A stretch of DNA of 64,000 bases from Martinezella tropici (lineage in GTDB: Bacteria; Pseudomonadota; Alphaproteobacteria; Rhizobiales; Rhizobiaceae). Both the position numbers and the translations under genes were made by a program. Positions 1 to 9,019 of the stretch are shown here, in pieces. Every line of letters starts with the position of its first letter. Position 1 is the stretch's first letter. Location: assembly GCA_000799755.1 (NCBI GenBank), contig JUHI01000019.1, forward strand, positions 62,001 through 126,000, in the 5' to 3' direction. Below the pieces are notes generated by a model that saw only the letters and a program-made list of their open reading frames with translations, did no database searches and had not been told where the DNA came from.

Positions 1-845
1 AATTCGACGAAGCCGGTCAGAAGATCGGCCTTGGTCAGGACGACGTAGACGGGCACGCGGGCATGCAGGAACTCGTCAAGTTCCGACAGGCGTTTGCGGA
101 TGGAACGCACCTCTTCGAGCTGCACCTCGTGCTCGCGGCCGAGGAGGTCGGCGATCGAAAGCGTGATGAGTGCGCCGTTGATCGGCTGCGAGCGGCGATA
201 CTTGCGCAGAAGCCCGAGGAAGCCTTCCCACCCCGCCTTCGATGCACCGTTCAAATCATCCTGCGTGGTATAGCGGCCGGCTGTGTCGATCAGGATCGCC
301 TCGTCGGCGAACCACCAATTGCAGTTGCGGGTGCCACCGGCGCCCTGGACTGAGTTGCTACCCATGGCGTCGCCAAGGGGGAACTTCAGCCCCGAATTGG
401 TGAGTGCCGTCGTCTTTCCCGATCCAGGCGCACCAAAAATGACGTACCAGGGAAGTTCGTAGATGTAGCCGAAGCGCTTCTTGCTGATACGGCGCAGAAG
501 CAACAGCGCCTCCTTCAGGCGGCTATGGATTTCGCCAACTTCCGCCTGCTGGCTTGCGGCATCGTCGGCAATGCCGTCCACCAGCGCCTTGTCGCGCTTG
601 CGGGCGCGCAACGTCGTGATCAGCAGATAGATAAGCCATGCGGCAATGATCACGCCAATCGCGATCAGCCTTGCTGTTACCCCTGCCAGCGGCCTGAAGC
701 TGCCATAGCCGGCCATCGAGCCGTAGAACCAGATGACGACGCAGATCGCCACTACCCAGATCAGCGATATGAAGCGTTGCCCGAGAAGGCCGGCATAGGC
801 GGAGACATAGGAGCGAAGCGTGTAAAACGCGCCAAGCGGATTCAT
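1..845 (-). CDS. tssM: T6SS membrane-complex protein TssM (IcmF/ImpL), 3' part outside window
   Basis: Only the first 281 codons are inside the window; the gene runs off the left edge. TssM spans the inner membrane and forms the T6SS envelope channel with TssL. The visible part has two membrane segments (about residues 25-41 and 58-79) and then the cytoplasmic IcmF NTPase-like domain, with a clear P-loop GAPGSGKTT at 138-146 and a Walker B-like stretch ILIDTAGRY. The ATG overlaps the tssL stop in an ATGA arrangement, which fixes the start and implies translational coupling. It is the last visible gene of the minus-strand tss operon. Family assignment is secure; the intactness of the remaining gene cannot be judged. 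Confidence 0.95.
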   Translation of the reverse strand, partial: MNPLGAFYTLRSYVSAYAGLLGQRFISLIWVVAICVVIWFYGSMAGYGSFRPLAGVTARLIAIGVIIAAWLIYLLITTLRARKRDKALVDGIADDAASQQAEVGEIHSRLKEALLLLRRISKKRFGYIYELPWYVIFGAPGSGKTTALTNSGLKFPLGDAMGSNSVQGAGGTRNCNWWFADEAILIDTAGRYTTQDDLNGASKAGWEGFLGLLRKYRRSQPINGALITLSIADLLGREHEVQLEEVRSIRKRLSELDEFLHARVPVYVVLTKADLLTGFVE

Positions 846-2356
846 CGGGCTCCTCCCGTCGTCGTAGCTGGCGCCAGCGGCGCGTCGATCTGCGTTTGAG
901 GCGTCGCCTGCGGGTTGAGAGCGGCATCGCCGAGGCGCTGGGTCGGATCCGTCAGTACCAGGATTTCGGTCCGGCGATTTGCCTCGCGGCCCTCCTGCGT
1001 GTCGTTGCTTGCGAGCGGATCGCTGTCGGCGCGCCCCTCCGTCAGGATCGCATCCTTGCCGGTATAGGCCGCAAGAATATCGCCGACGGCGCGGGCCCGG
1101 GCTTCGGAAAGGTGCCAATTAGATGGGAACTGGGCGGTGCGGATCGGCACATTGTCGGTATAGCCGACGACAACAGCACGGAATTTTTCCGAAGCCAGTG
1201 CGCCGCCGATGCGCTGGAGCAGATCGCGGAACTTGTCGCTGACCTCGGCGCTGCCCGTATCGAACAGGCCGGAATTATTAATGCGGACCAGCAGCCTGCC
1301 GTTGGAATTCGAAAGCGTGACGAGTTTGCGGTCGACTTCCGGCTGGAGGAAGGCCAGCAGATTATCGAGCGGCGTCGGCTGCGGCTTGACGACGGGCGGC
1401 GGCGTTTCCGGCAGCTTCTTCACCGGCGGCGTCTGCGCAACGACTTCCTTCGGCTTCGGCGTGTCGATCAGAACGCTCGGCGTGTCGCGTGGCGGCAGAT
1501 TGGCCAGGCGCTCGAAGGTTGCGTCGGAAGCATTGTTCAGCGACAGCGTGAAGAACATGTAGCCGAGCGCAAATAGAAGCGCGAGCACCGAAAGAATGGT
1601 CCAGAGCGCGACGGCAGTGCGCAGCGGCTTGTGGCGTGCGGAGACACCGCGCCAATGCGGCGACAGCTCGCGCTCGAACACGCCATACTGGCCGAGCAAC
1701 GTCTTGTAGAGGCTGTCGCGGATACGCCCGAGTTCCAGCGATCCGCGCGGCGAAACACGCGTGCGGCCTTCGAAGGCGAGCGACAGGCAGAGATAGATGA
1801 GGAGCAGCAGATCCTTGTTGGCGCCCGGGCTCTGCTGGAAATGATCGAGGAGGTCGAAAACGCGATCGCCGCCGGTCACATCCATGTGGAAGGTCGAGAC
1901 GAGGCCGGACCGCGCCCAGCCGGCGCGTACGCCCCAGCGCTTGCTCAAAACCACGTCGTCGATGGTTGCGCAGATCACATAATGTGCCGCGCGGGCGCGT
2001 TCGGGACTGATGCGGGCACTGGCAAGGTCGCGCTCGTAGCGTCCGACCGCATCGATAGTCACCCGCCGCAGTTCGTCGATATCGGGCTGCTCTTCGGTGT
2101 TACGCAGGCTGTGCGCGAGGTTCAGCAACGGTGCTGCCGAGCGGACGATTGTGGGAACGTCGTCGCCGCCGAAGCGAAAGCCACGGATCAGCGCATCGAC
2201 GGACCAACCGCCGCTTACACCGGCCGGCTGCTTATCCAGTTCTTCATCCAGAATATCGGCCATCTTGCGGGCGGCGTCGTTCTTGCGCGCGCCGTCCTCG
2301 GTCAGCTCGATGATCGTCGGCAACTCGTGCCAGGGTGTTGAGCGTGGTGTGTTCAT
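842..2356 (-). CDS. tssL: T6SS protein TssL (DotU/ImpK) with C-terminal OmpA-like domain
   Basis: This 504-residue protein is the inner-membrane partner of TssM. The N-terminal half (about 50-240) is the cytoplasmic DotU domain, including VICATIDDVVLSKRWG. One membrane segment follows (about 250-275), then a proline-rich periplasmic linker (PPVKKLPETPPPVVKPQPTP). The C-terminal OmpA/MotB-like peptidoglycan-binding domain carries VVGYTDNVPI, LSEARARAV and EANRRTEILV. That makes it an 'evolved' TssL that can anchor to the cell wall itself, consistent with alphaproteobacterial T6SS loci that lack a TagL. I chose ATG at 2356 because it overlaps the tssK stop as ATGA; an in-frame ATG five codons upstream lies inside tssK. 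Confidence 0.95.
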   Translation of the reverse strand: MNTPRSTPWHELPTIIELTEDGARKNDAARKMADILDEELDKQPAGVSGGWSVDALIRGFRFGGDDVPTIVRSAAPLLNLAHSLRNTEEQPDIDELRRVTIDAVGRYERDLASARISPERARAAHYVICATIDDVVLSKRWGVRAGWARSGLVSTFHMDVTGGDRVFDLLDHFQQSPGANKDLLLLIYLCLSLAFEGRTRVSPRGSLELGRIRDSLYKTLLGQYGVFERELSPHWRGVSARHKPLRTAVALWTILSVLALLFALGYMFFTLSLNNASDATFERLANLPPRDTPSVLIDTPKPKEVVAQTPPVKKLPETPPPVVKPQPTPLDNLLAFLQPEVDRKLVTLSNSNGRLLVRINNSGLFDTGSAEVSDKFRDLLQRIGGALASEKFRAVVVGYTDNVPIRTAQFPSNWHLSEARARAVGDILAAYTGKDAILTEGRADSDPLASNDTQEGREANRRTEILVLTDPTQRLGDAALNPQATPQTQIDAPLAPATTTGGAR

Positions 2357-3693
2357 TCTCTGAGAGCCCACAGTTCCATCTCCAGACCAGGGAAGTCGCC
2401 TGCGAGGTGCAGGGCGATCGCGCCAGAGGTATCAAGCTGTTTCCAAAGAGGGTTTTTCGTATCGAGTTCGAAATAGATCGTGCCCGAACGATAGGGCAGC
2501 TGCCGCGGCAGCACGGGAAGCGGCCTCACGGGGATGCCTGGCAGCGCGACATTGACGAGCTCCGCGATCCGTTCCACGGGGCCGATCTTGATCTGCGCGG
2601 GCAGCTTGCGCCTGACATCCTCGGCGGACATTTCGGCGCGGACGGCAAGCACGAAGCCGGCATCCTTGAGCAGCGAGCGGTCGTTGATGGTGCCGACGCG
2701 CACGTCGTGACGACGCTCGATGAGTTCGATCGCCACCGCTGCTTGTTCCAGCACTGCGGAAAGAGACGCACGCAGATCGTTGAAAACAGACGAAAATGTT
2801 GCCTTCAGATCGTCATGGCGATAGGGAGGGAAATCGCTGGCCCGCTTGCGATCGGTCGTGAAGGTGGCGAGTTCGCCGGCAAGCTGGATGCATTCCTCAT
2901 AAAAGGTGATCGGGTGGATGCGCGATGCGTTCGCCGCAATATGGCGCAGCATCGGATCGACGCGATTGAGGATATGCAGCAGAAAATAATCGCCCACTTC
3001 CGCCGTGCCACGCACCGTGGGGTCGCCGATACGCTCGGCGATCGCCTCCGCCCGGTGACGTACGATGCCGAGCAGCTCGGTAATGAGTTCATTCAACCGT
3101 GCTTCGGCGGCGCAGTTGAGCGATGGTGCGATATAATCGGGATCGAGAATGACCGCTTTGTCGGAGCGAACTTCGATGATGCGGGCAAGGCCGATCAGGT
3201 CGTAGCCTGCCAGCTCATCGCCGGTTTTCAGGTATCGCAGGCTTAGACGGCCGACGTCGATCGGCGCCATGAAGTCCGTTTCCAGATTCGCATCCGGCGC
3301 TTCATATTGCGAAGCGGTAACGCGCACGCTGTTGCGCATCGCGCTGCCGTTCATCGCAACATCGGCCCTCCCGGGCTGACGGGTCGGCAGGGCGAGATAG
3401 ACGATGGCATTCTTCGTGGAATCGTCGAGCTCCAGCGGCGGTGGCAGATCCGCATCAACAGGCGCTTCGAACGGCGTGCCGTCGGGCAGGATGCCGCGCA
3501 GGTTCGACAGCGCGAACTGGCCGATCGCGAGTGCGCTGCGATCGATGCCGATTTCCGCAATGCCCCAAGGGTAGGGTGCAAGTCCCCGCGCCGTCGTGCG
3601 GACCAGCCGTTCGGTCCAGCGGTCAGCCTGCTGGAAATGCTGCACGCGAAGGAACATGCCCTCGCTCCAAGCCACGCGATTTTCGTTCTTCAT
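2353..3693 (-). CDS. tssK: T6SS baseplate protein TssK (ImpJ/VasE)
   Basis: TssK is 446 residues here, the normal size for the family. It is the baseplate subunit that docks the TssEFG wedge onto the TssLM membrane complex. The N-terminus (MKNENRVAWSEGMFLRVQHF) matches the family hallmark W-x-EGMFL-x-PQHFQ closely, and the C-terminal receptor-binding region is full length. The gene overlaps tssL downstream and the FHA gene upstream by four bases each (ATGA), so all three are probably co-translated. No irregularities were seen. Confidence 0.95.
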   Translation of the reverse strand: MKNENRVAWSEGMFLRVQHFQQADRWTERLVRTTARGLAPYPWGIAEIGIDRSALAIGQFALSNLRGILPDGTPFEAPVDADLPPPLELDDSTKNAIVYLALPTRQPGRADVAMNGSAMRNSVRVTASQYEAPDANLETDFMAPIDVGRLSLRYLKTGDELAGYDLIGLARIIEVRSDKAVILDPDYIAPSLNCAAEARLNELITELLGIVRHRAEAIAERIGDPTVRGTAEVGDYFLLHILNRVDPMLRHIAANASRIHPITFYEECIQLAGELATFTTDRKRASDFPPYRHDDLKATFSSVFNDLRASLSAVLEQAAVAIELIERRHDVRVGTINDRSLLKDAGFVLAVRAEMSAEDVRRKLPAQIKIGPVERIAELVNVALPGIPVRPLPVLPRQLPYRSGTIYFELDTKNPLWKQLDTSGAIALHLAGDFPGLEMELWALRE

Positions 3694-4883
3694 CGGGTGT
3701 TGCCCGTCCTCTCTGCCAAACTGGTGATGTCCAGTTCGCGGCTGTCATCGGCTGAGGTGCGGAATGCCTCCGCCAGCAGGTCGCGAACCGAGATGCTTTT
3801 GCCGCCTATTTCGAATTGGGCGCGATAGGCCTTCCAGTAATCGCCATTGCCGCGCCAAAGCGCCTTACGCTGGGAGGCATCGACCTGCGCTTCGACCATG
3901 CGGGGTTCGAACATGCGGTTGGCCTCGCGCACGAGATTTTCAAGGCCGGCATTGAAGGCGGATTGCCGGGAGATCAATGATCGGAGACGCTCGGCAAGCT
4001 GTTCCGTCCGTTCGCGGCTGAAGAGCGAAGCCGAAGAATGCGCGCGGTTGTCGTCAATTCCGAAGACGGCGGCTTCGTCGTCGAGCGTCTGTTCCAGCGT
4101 CGAGACGAGAGCTTCGAGTTGCCGCAACGGGTCGAATTGCAGCGCGAAGCTCGTCTCCTCCTGACCTTCGCTCTCATCGGCGATGGCGCGGACATCGTTG
4201 GCCGGTACGATCGTCTTGGCAGTCTCGGCCGGGTCTGATCCGGCACCGCGGGCAACGGCGACGGAGACATGCGTTGCCGCGCCGTGTTCCAGCTGGCTGC
4301 CGAGCTCGAAATCCGAATTCCAGTCGGTCGGAAGGATCGGCTTGATGCCGTTGATATCAGGCGGGCCGTTCCAGCCGATGTCGACGTTCCGGCTGGGAGA
4401 TTTGCCCTTCTTTGCCGATTGCGGGAGTGCTGCGATCCAGTCGTTGCCACTCCGCTCGCCGAGCACGCCCGTCGCCGTTCCGCCGCCGGGCGCGATATCG
4501 GCAAGGATGGACGAGATCGTCATGGTTTCGTCGCTGAGACGCAGATCGGCGGCCGGATCGTCGATGTCGCGGTCCGCTTCTCCCGTGATAAAGACACTGA
4601 AGGCAATATCGCCGAACGCTATCTTGGATCTGTCCGCAAGTCTTGCCGTCTCGCCCTCCAGGATCACGGCTCCGTCGACGCGCGTCCCGTTTGCGCTCTG
4701 GTCGCGCAGGAGAAAGCCGGAGCGATCGCGCTCGATCACGCAATGCACCTTCGAGATTGAGCGTTGCTGATCGGAGACCTGCCAGTCGCAATCCGGCGAC
4801 CGGCCGAGCGTGCGTTTCCCGCGCTCGAAGAACCATCCCTTGCTGGAGCCTTCGCCAGCGATTTGCCGCAGTTCAAGCCGCAT
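3690..4883 (-). CDS. tagH: T6SS FHA-domain protein (ImpI/TagH/Fha)
   Basis: This 397-residue protein begins with a forkhead-associated phosphothreonine-binding domain (about residues 20-95), with the FHA landmarks GRSPDCDW, SKVHC and SANGTRV in order. In T6SS clusters such proteins scaffold or regulate assembly, often under PpkA/PppA control; no kinase or phosphatase gene is in this window. The middle is low-complexity and the last ~120 residues form the conserved T6SS C-terminal domain (RMFEPRMVEAQ). An upstream ATG at 4970 would extend the protein by 29 unrelated residues into tssG, so I start at ATG 4883, which overlaps the tssG end by 11 bases. Confidence 0.9.
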   Translation of the reverse strand: MRLELRQIAGEGSSKGWFFERGKRTLGRSPDCDWQVSDQQRSISKVHCVIERDRSGFLLRDQSANGTRVDGAVILEGETARLADRSKIAFGDIAFSVFITGEADRDIDDPAADLRLSDETMTISSILADIAPGGGTATGVLGERSGNDWIAALPQSAKKGKSPSRNVDIGWNGPPDINGIKPILPTDWNSDFELGSQLEHGAATHVSVAVARGAGSDPAETAKTIVPANDVRAIADESEGQEETSFALQFDPLRQLEALVSTLEQTLDDEAAVFGIDDNRAHSSASLFSRERTEQLAERLRSLISRQSAFNAGLENLVREANRMFEPRMVEAQVDASQRKALWRGNGDYWKAYRAQFEIGGKSISVRDLLAEAFRTSADDSRELDITSLAERTGNTR

Positions 4884-5898
4884 GGAGCCCTCCCTGATCG
4901 GATTGCCTTTGCGTCTTGCGTGGTTCGCTGATGACGGCATCGCCGCTATCGCGGTCCGCCACGGCGACACGCGCCCAGCTATTCCATCCGAGCCTCGGCG
5001 GATCGCCGCCTTCGCCGAGCTGGCAGAAGGGGATATCTTCTTTCTTCAGAACCACTTGAACGTCGAAATCGAGCGACGGGTCGACATAAAGGCGCGTCAG
5101 TGCGAACAGCGCATCGATATTCGCGCTGCCCGGCGAAAGAGCCCGATAGTCCTCGTAGTCGACAGGACCGATCACCACACGGAAACTTCCGCCGAAATCA
5201 TGGATTGCGGCACCCGCCGTCGAATTGACGCCCAGCTGCACGCCCTGCGGCTGCCCCATGCGGCTGCGTTCGCTCTCGGGAATGGAAAGCCATCTGCCTT
5301 TGAACAGTTCGATCGCGACCGGCAGGCCGCTGAACTCCTGCAGCATGGCCTGCAGATTGACCGCATTACGCGTGCGGGCGGCAAAGAAGCCGGAAAACCT
5401 AAGGATCAGCTCGTCGTCAGGACAAACCCGTTCCTTCAGCCGCGCCGTGCCGAAGCCCGCCAGCGAGAACAGCGTCTTGATGAAGGTATTGCCGTTTCTA
5501 TCCGGGCTCCATCGCAGCCGCCGGGCAAGGCGATATTTCTCGCTCGCATCGGCGAAAAGCTCGGCAAGGCGGCTCGTGAAGAGATCGAAAAAGCTCGAAA
5601 GCCCGTGAGCGCGGTTGCGCTCTTCGCGCATGACGAGCTCGTTGTAGCTCGGCGGCATTGCGCCGAGAGGGCCAAGCAGGCCTGCCATGCTCGCCTTGAC
5701 TGATCCCGTCGTGCCCCTCTTCTTGAAGTCGCTGACCGCAAGCGGGGCTGGCGAAACGCCGAGCGGCGAAGACACGGTCAAATGATCGCCAGCCGCATGT
5801 TGGGCAACGCGAAACGCCGTTGTCGGCTCGAAGCGACCGGGGTCGCTTTCGAGCAATGCGGCGAGTGTTTCGCTGTCATTTGGCCGGAACTGATCCAT
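4873..5898 (-). CDS. tssG: T6SS baseplate protein TssG (ImpH/VasB)
   Basis: A 341-residue TssG, which forms the baseplate wedge with TssF and TssE. Family features are visible throughout: FRVAQHAAG near the N-terminus, the PSYNELVMREERNRAHGLSSFFDLF region in the middle, and the C-terminal part with DFGGSFRVVIGPVDYEDY. Length is normal. It lies 20 bases downstream of tssF and overlaps the following FHA gene by 11 bases, within the minus-strand tss operon. Confidence 0.94.
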   Translation of the reverse strand: MDQFRPNDSETLAALLESDPGRFEPTTAFRVAQHAAGDHLTVSSPLGVSPAPLAVSDFKKRGTTGSVKASMAGLLGPLGAMPPSYNELVMREERNRAHGLSSFFDLFTSRLAELFADASEKYRLARRLRWSPDRNGNTFIKTLFSLAGFGTARLKERVCPDDELILRFSGFFAARTRNAVNLQAMLQEFSGLPVAIELFKGRWLSIPESERSRMGQPQGVQLGVNSTAGAAIHDFGGSFRVVIGPVDYEDYRALSPGSANIDALFALTRLYVDPSLDFDVQVVLKKEDIPFCQLGEGGDPPRLGWNSWARVAVADRDSGDAVISEPRKTQRQSDQGGLHAA

Positions 5899-5918
5899 CG
5901 CTTTCGATCACCCTTCCG

Positions 5919-7700
5919 TCACAATAGCGGCCGCTCGGCGGCGCGGGCCGGCCAGACGGCGATTGGCTTTGTTTGCCCCTTCATCGAGACGGAGAGGCGG
6001 GTGAAGCTGTTGATCGAGGTGTAAAGCCCGAAGAACCGGTCGAGAACGCTGCCGAAGAGATAGGCCGAGGGCCGGTCGATGGCGGCCGGATCGAATTCCA
6101 GCCGGATATCTGTGCCCGTCACCATCCCGCCGCTGCCAAGCCGCGTCATTGAGCTTTTCGCCTCAACCCGAACCAAAGCGTCGGCAAGCTGCCGGGTTTC
6201 GCGGCTGTCCCTGAACGCATAAAGCGCCAGAATGTCTTTCAGCGCAGCCCCGTCATTGTCGAAAATGGACAGGTGGTTCAGCTGAAGATGCGACATCAGC
6301 CGCCAATTGCGGCCTTGCTGCTCGTTCATTCGGACCGATGGCGTAGGTGCCATCAGCGCCTCGACCGAACCGACTGCCTCGCTGCCTGAGGCAAGCTGCA
6401 GATAGGGATGGCCGCCGCCGAACGGCAACTGCTCGGGCAATTCGCGATTGAGGCACAGCGCGTCGATGCTGGCGATCTTGTCGATCGGGCCACTTGGCCG
6501 GCGCGCGCGATCGACGAAGGTAATTTCCATGTCGGACGTGTGGTCGTCGGCATCGAAGCGGCGAGCGCACTGCCAGAACAGCGAGGAAGCTCCGCCCTTC
6601 AGGCTGCGACCGAAGAAGGGTTGGCACTGTTCCTCGTCTCCGGTACGCCCGGATACGACTACTTTCTCGATCGCATAGATCTCCCGCGTCTTCTGCCGTC
6701 TGGCATCCGGCAGGACGCGATATTCGGTGCGCGTGCCGTCGAGTGCGATCGGTTCGCATTTCTGGCGAAACAGATTGACGATCGGCGTGGCATTGAGGAC
6801 GAAATCGCGGGCAGAAATGTCGCGCTCCAGCTTCGCGCTGGTTTCGTCGAGATAGATGAAGATCTCCAGCGTCTCACCGCGCCAAGCCCTCAGACCGACA
6901 ATGTCGATAAAGAGGAACTTCTGCGGTAGGGCGAAGAATTCCGTCAGCAGGCGGTAGCCGGCAAAGCTTGCGCTGGGGTAGGGCAGAATTGCTTCGTCCG
7001 GCTCGAAGCCGACAGCCTGCAGCGCTTTGGCAGGCAGCATGACCGGGGAGCGGTCGTCGGCATGATGGGCAAGCGCGATACCAAGCGTGTGGTTGACCAG
7101 AAGCTCGTGAATGGCGACGGCCTGCTGCCACGACGAGCCGATGTGAAGCCGTAACCTGTCCAAGCCGATCTCGCTAAATGGCTTGTTGGTATCGCGCGCC
7201 CGGATCGACAGGCGCAGGCAACCGGCGGCACCGGCGTGAGACGATGGCGGCGCACTGATGGGATGGCCGGTCAACGAAGCCGAGACGATCTCGATCGGGG
7301 CAACCTGCGTATCCTGCGTCGTGCGGAAGCGGCAGCTTTCGCCGCCGATCGGCTCTGCGAAGATTTCCGTATGGCGCGGTACGGTCTGGATGGATGCGAG
7401 CGTACTGCTGGGCGTAAAACGCACGATGCTCATCGACGGCAGCGGCGCCAGATAATGCGGATAGAGCGTTTCGAGCAGCCCATCGGTCAGTTCAGGAAAT
7501 TCATCGTCGAGCTTCTGGCGCACGCGGGCTGCCGAATAGGCAAAGCTCTGGATCAGGCGCTCGACATGTGGATCATCGGCAACCTCGCCAGTTACGCGTA
7601 GACGGCCGGCAATTTTCGGAAAGGCATCGGCAAAACGTGCGGCCCTCCGGCGAATGGCGGCCAGCTCGTCGTTGTAGCGCTGCAGGAAGCCGTCAGCCAT
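5919..7700 (-). CDS. tssF: T6SS baseplate protein TssF (ImpG/VasA)
   Basis: A 593-residue TssF, the largest wedge component of the T6SS baseplate. The N-terminal signature FLQRYNDELAAIRRRAARFA and the downstream LIQSFAYSAARVRQKLDDEFPELTDGLLETLYPHYLAP block are typical of the family. The reading frame extends further upstream, but ATG 7700 gives the family N-terminus and overlaps the tssE stop by eight bases, so I use it. Length and domain content are normal. Confidence 0.95.
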   Translation of the reverse strand: MADGFLQRYNDELAAIRRRAARFADAFPKIAGRLRVTGEVADDPHVERLIQSFAYSAARVRQKLDDEFPELTDGLLETLYPHYLAPLPSMSIVRFTPSSTLASIQTVPRHTEIFAEPIGGESCRFRTTQDTQVAPIEIVSASLTGHPISAPPSSHAGAAGCLRLSIRARDTNKPFSEIGLDRLRLHIGSSWQQAVAIHELLVNHTLGIALAHHADDRSPVMLPAKALQAVGFEPDEAILPYPSASFAGYRLLTEFFALPQKFLFIDIVGLRAWRGETLEIFIYLDETSAKLERDISARDFVLNATPIVNLFRQKCEPIALDGTRTEYRVLPDARRQKTREIYAIEKVVVSGRTGDEEQCQPFFGRSLKGGASSLFWQCARRFDADDHTSDMEITFVDRARRPSGPIDKIASIDALCLNRELPEQLPFGGGHPYLQLASGSEAVGSVEALMAPTPSVRMNEQQGRNWRLMSHLQLNHLSIFDNDGAALKDILALYAFRDSRETRQLADALVRVEAKSSMTRLGSGGMVTGTDIRLEFDPAAIDRPSAYLFGSVLDRFFGLYTSINSFTRLSVSMKGQTKPIAVWPARAAERPLL

Positions 7701-8202
7701 TATTCGCCTCCACCAGGAAGCGCTGCGTCGATGGGTCGATTGTCGATTCAAAGCTGATCGGTGGCATGCCCTCATGCACGCGGAAGGTCGCGTGAATGCG
7801 CAGCCGCAGGGCGCGCTCGCCATTGCCGCGGCTCTTAAGGATGCTCACCTGCACGTCGGTAAGCCGCGTTTCGAACAGCGCGATGCGCCGCTCTATCAGA
7901 CGGGCAAGCCGGCTCTTGGCTTCGTCGGTGACGAGATTTGCCGAGACCATGCCGTCGACGCCGAATGATACCAAAGCATCGCCGAGCTCGTCATAGTTTG
8001 AAGGCGGTGCGTTCGGCCGGCGCCGGGTGTTGAGCAGGGCTTCGAGGTCGCGGCGAATGCATTCGCGCAGTTCGCGCAGCTGTTCGGCTGCCGTCTGCGG
8101 CGGGTCCTGCAGGCGATCGGGATTGTCGTCGATCAGTCGATCGATGATCGATCTGGCGACGATCCTTTCCCGCGGTCTGTAGCGCTCCAGCGGATCAACC
8201 AT
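7693..8202 (-). CDS. tssE: T6SS baseplate gp25-like protein TssE (ImpF)
   Basis: A 169-residue homologue of phage T4 gp25, the baseplate protein that nucleates sheath polymerisation. The gp25 fold is recognisable from the arginine-rich RRDLEALLNTRRRP segment and the downstream NYDELGDALVSFGV. The start at ATG 8202 (MVDPLERYRP) fits the family and overlaps the tagJ end by eight bases; an upstream in-frame codon would add 12 implausible residues. It sits between tagJ and tssF in the tss operon. Confidence 0.93.
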   Translation of the reverse strand: MVDPLERYRPRERIVARSIIDRLIDDNPDRLQDPPQTAAEQLRELRECIRRDLEALLNTRRRPNAPPSNYDELGDALVSFGVDGMVSANLVTDEAKSRLARLIERRIALFETRLTDVQVSILKSRGNGERALRLRIHATFRVHEGMPPISFESTIDPSTQRFLVEANNG

Positions 8203-9019
8203 GGACGGCGCGCCTCGTCTCACCGGCGGTGGACGCAACTTCCAGCGACTTCAGATCATGGAAGGAGACCAGATCGTCGCCCGCGAGGAAACACTTCTGT
8301 CCTCGTCCGGTGGTGATGCCGGTCGGTTCGTCGACCCATTCCGTCTCGCGGCCAAGCAGCAGTTTTGCTCCCGTCGTGCCGTGATAGATCGCCGGCAGAA
8401 GTACAGGCGCGTTTGCCCCATCCACGAGTTCCAGCTCCGCCCGCCGGAAGGCAAGATCGCGCGGGCGGGCGATCGGCTCGACGCGAAGAGCCGCGATCCT
8501 GGAGAAATCAATCCAGAGATAGGCGCCGCCAGTCATGATAACTTCGAGAGCGTGCGGAATCCGATCGTCGAGATCGCGTAGGTCGGAGACGAGTCGGCCA
8601 TTCCAATTCATTGGCCTCTCGCCACGAATTTCCTCCAAGGACTGCAGCGCTGTGACCGTATCCGCGGAATGGTCGCGATGCGCGATTGCCACCTTGATCG
8701 CTGCCTGATCCAGGGCGGTCGGGCCGTGCGGAAATTCCGGTGCCGCAGCTTCGTCGAACCAAGCCGAGCGTGCCGCCATTGCCCGTAATTGATTGCGCAG
8801 CATGGCAAAGCCCATGACATCTTCCGGTGCAAACGTCGTTGCAAGGTTGCATTGAGCGTCGGCGCGAGCGTAATCGCCGGCAAGGATCAAAAGATCGATG
8901 AGGAGATGTCGACCGTCCTTGTCGGTGGGTGCCGCTTTGACATGCGCTTTCGCCAGCCCGATCGCATCGTCGAGCGCGTTCTCGCTGAGAGCTTCGGCGA
9001 TCTTGGCGGAGAGCGTCAT
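8195..9019 (-). CDS. tagJ: T6SS accessory protein TagJ (ImpE/SciE type)
   Basis: This 274-residue protein belongs to the ImpE/SciE family. It begins with a TPR-like helical region (about 5-75: ALDDAIGLAKAHVKAAPTDKDGRHLLIDLLILAGDY) followed by the conserved SciE domain with GRLVSDLRDLDDRIPHALEV and WIDFSRIAAL. In some systems TagJ binds the sheath protein TssB and modulates ClpV-dependent recycling. It overlaps the preceding TssC-like gene (ATGA) and the following tssE. Confidence 0.9.
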   Translation of the reverse strand: MTLSAKIAEALSENALDDAIGLAKAHVKAAPTDKDGRHLLIDLLILAGDYARADAQCNLATTFAPEDVMGFAMLRNQLRAMAARSAWFDEAAAPEFPHGPTALDQAAIKVAIAHRDHSADTVTALQSLEEIRGERPMNWNGRLVSDLRDLDDRIPHALEVIMTGGAYLWIDFSRIAALRVEPIARPRDLAFRRAELELVDGANAPVLLPAIYHGTTGAKLLLGRETEWVDEPTGITTGRGQKCFLAGDDLVSFHDLKSLEVASTAGETRRAVHG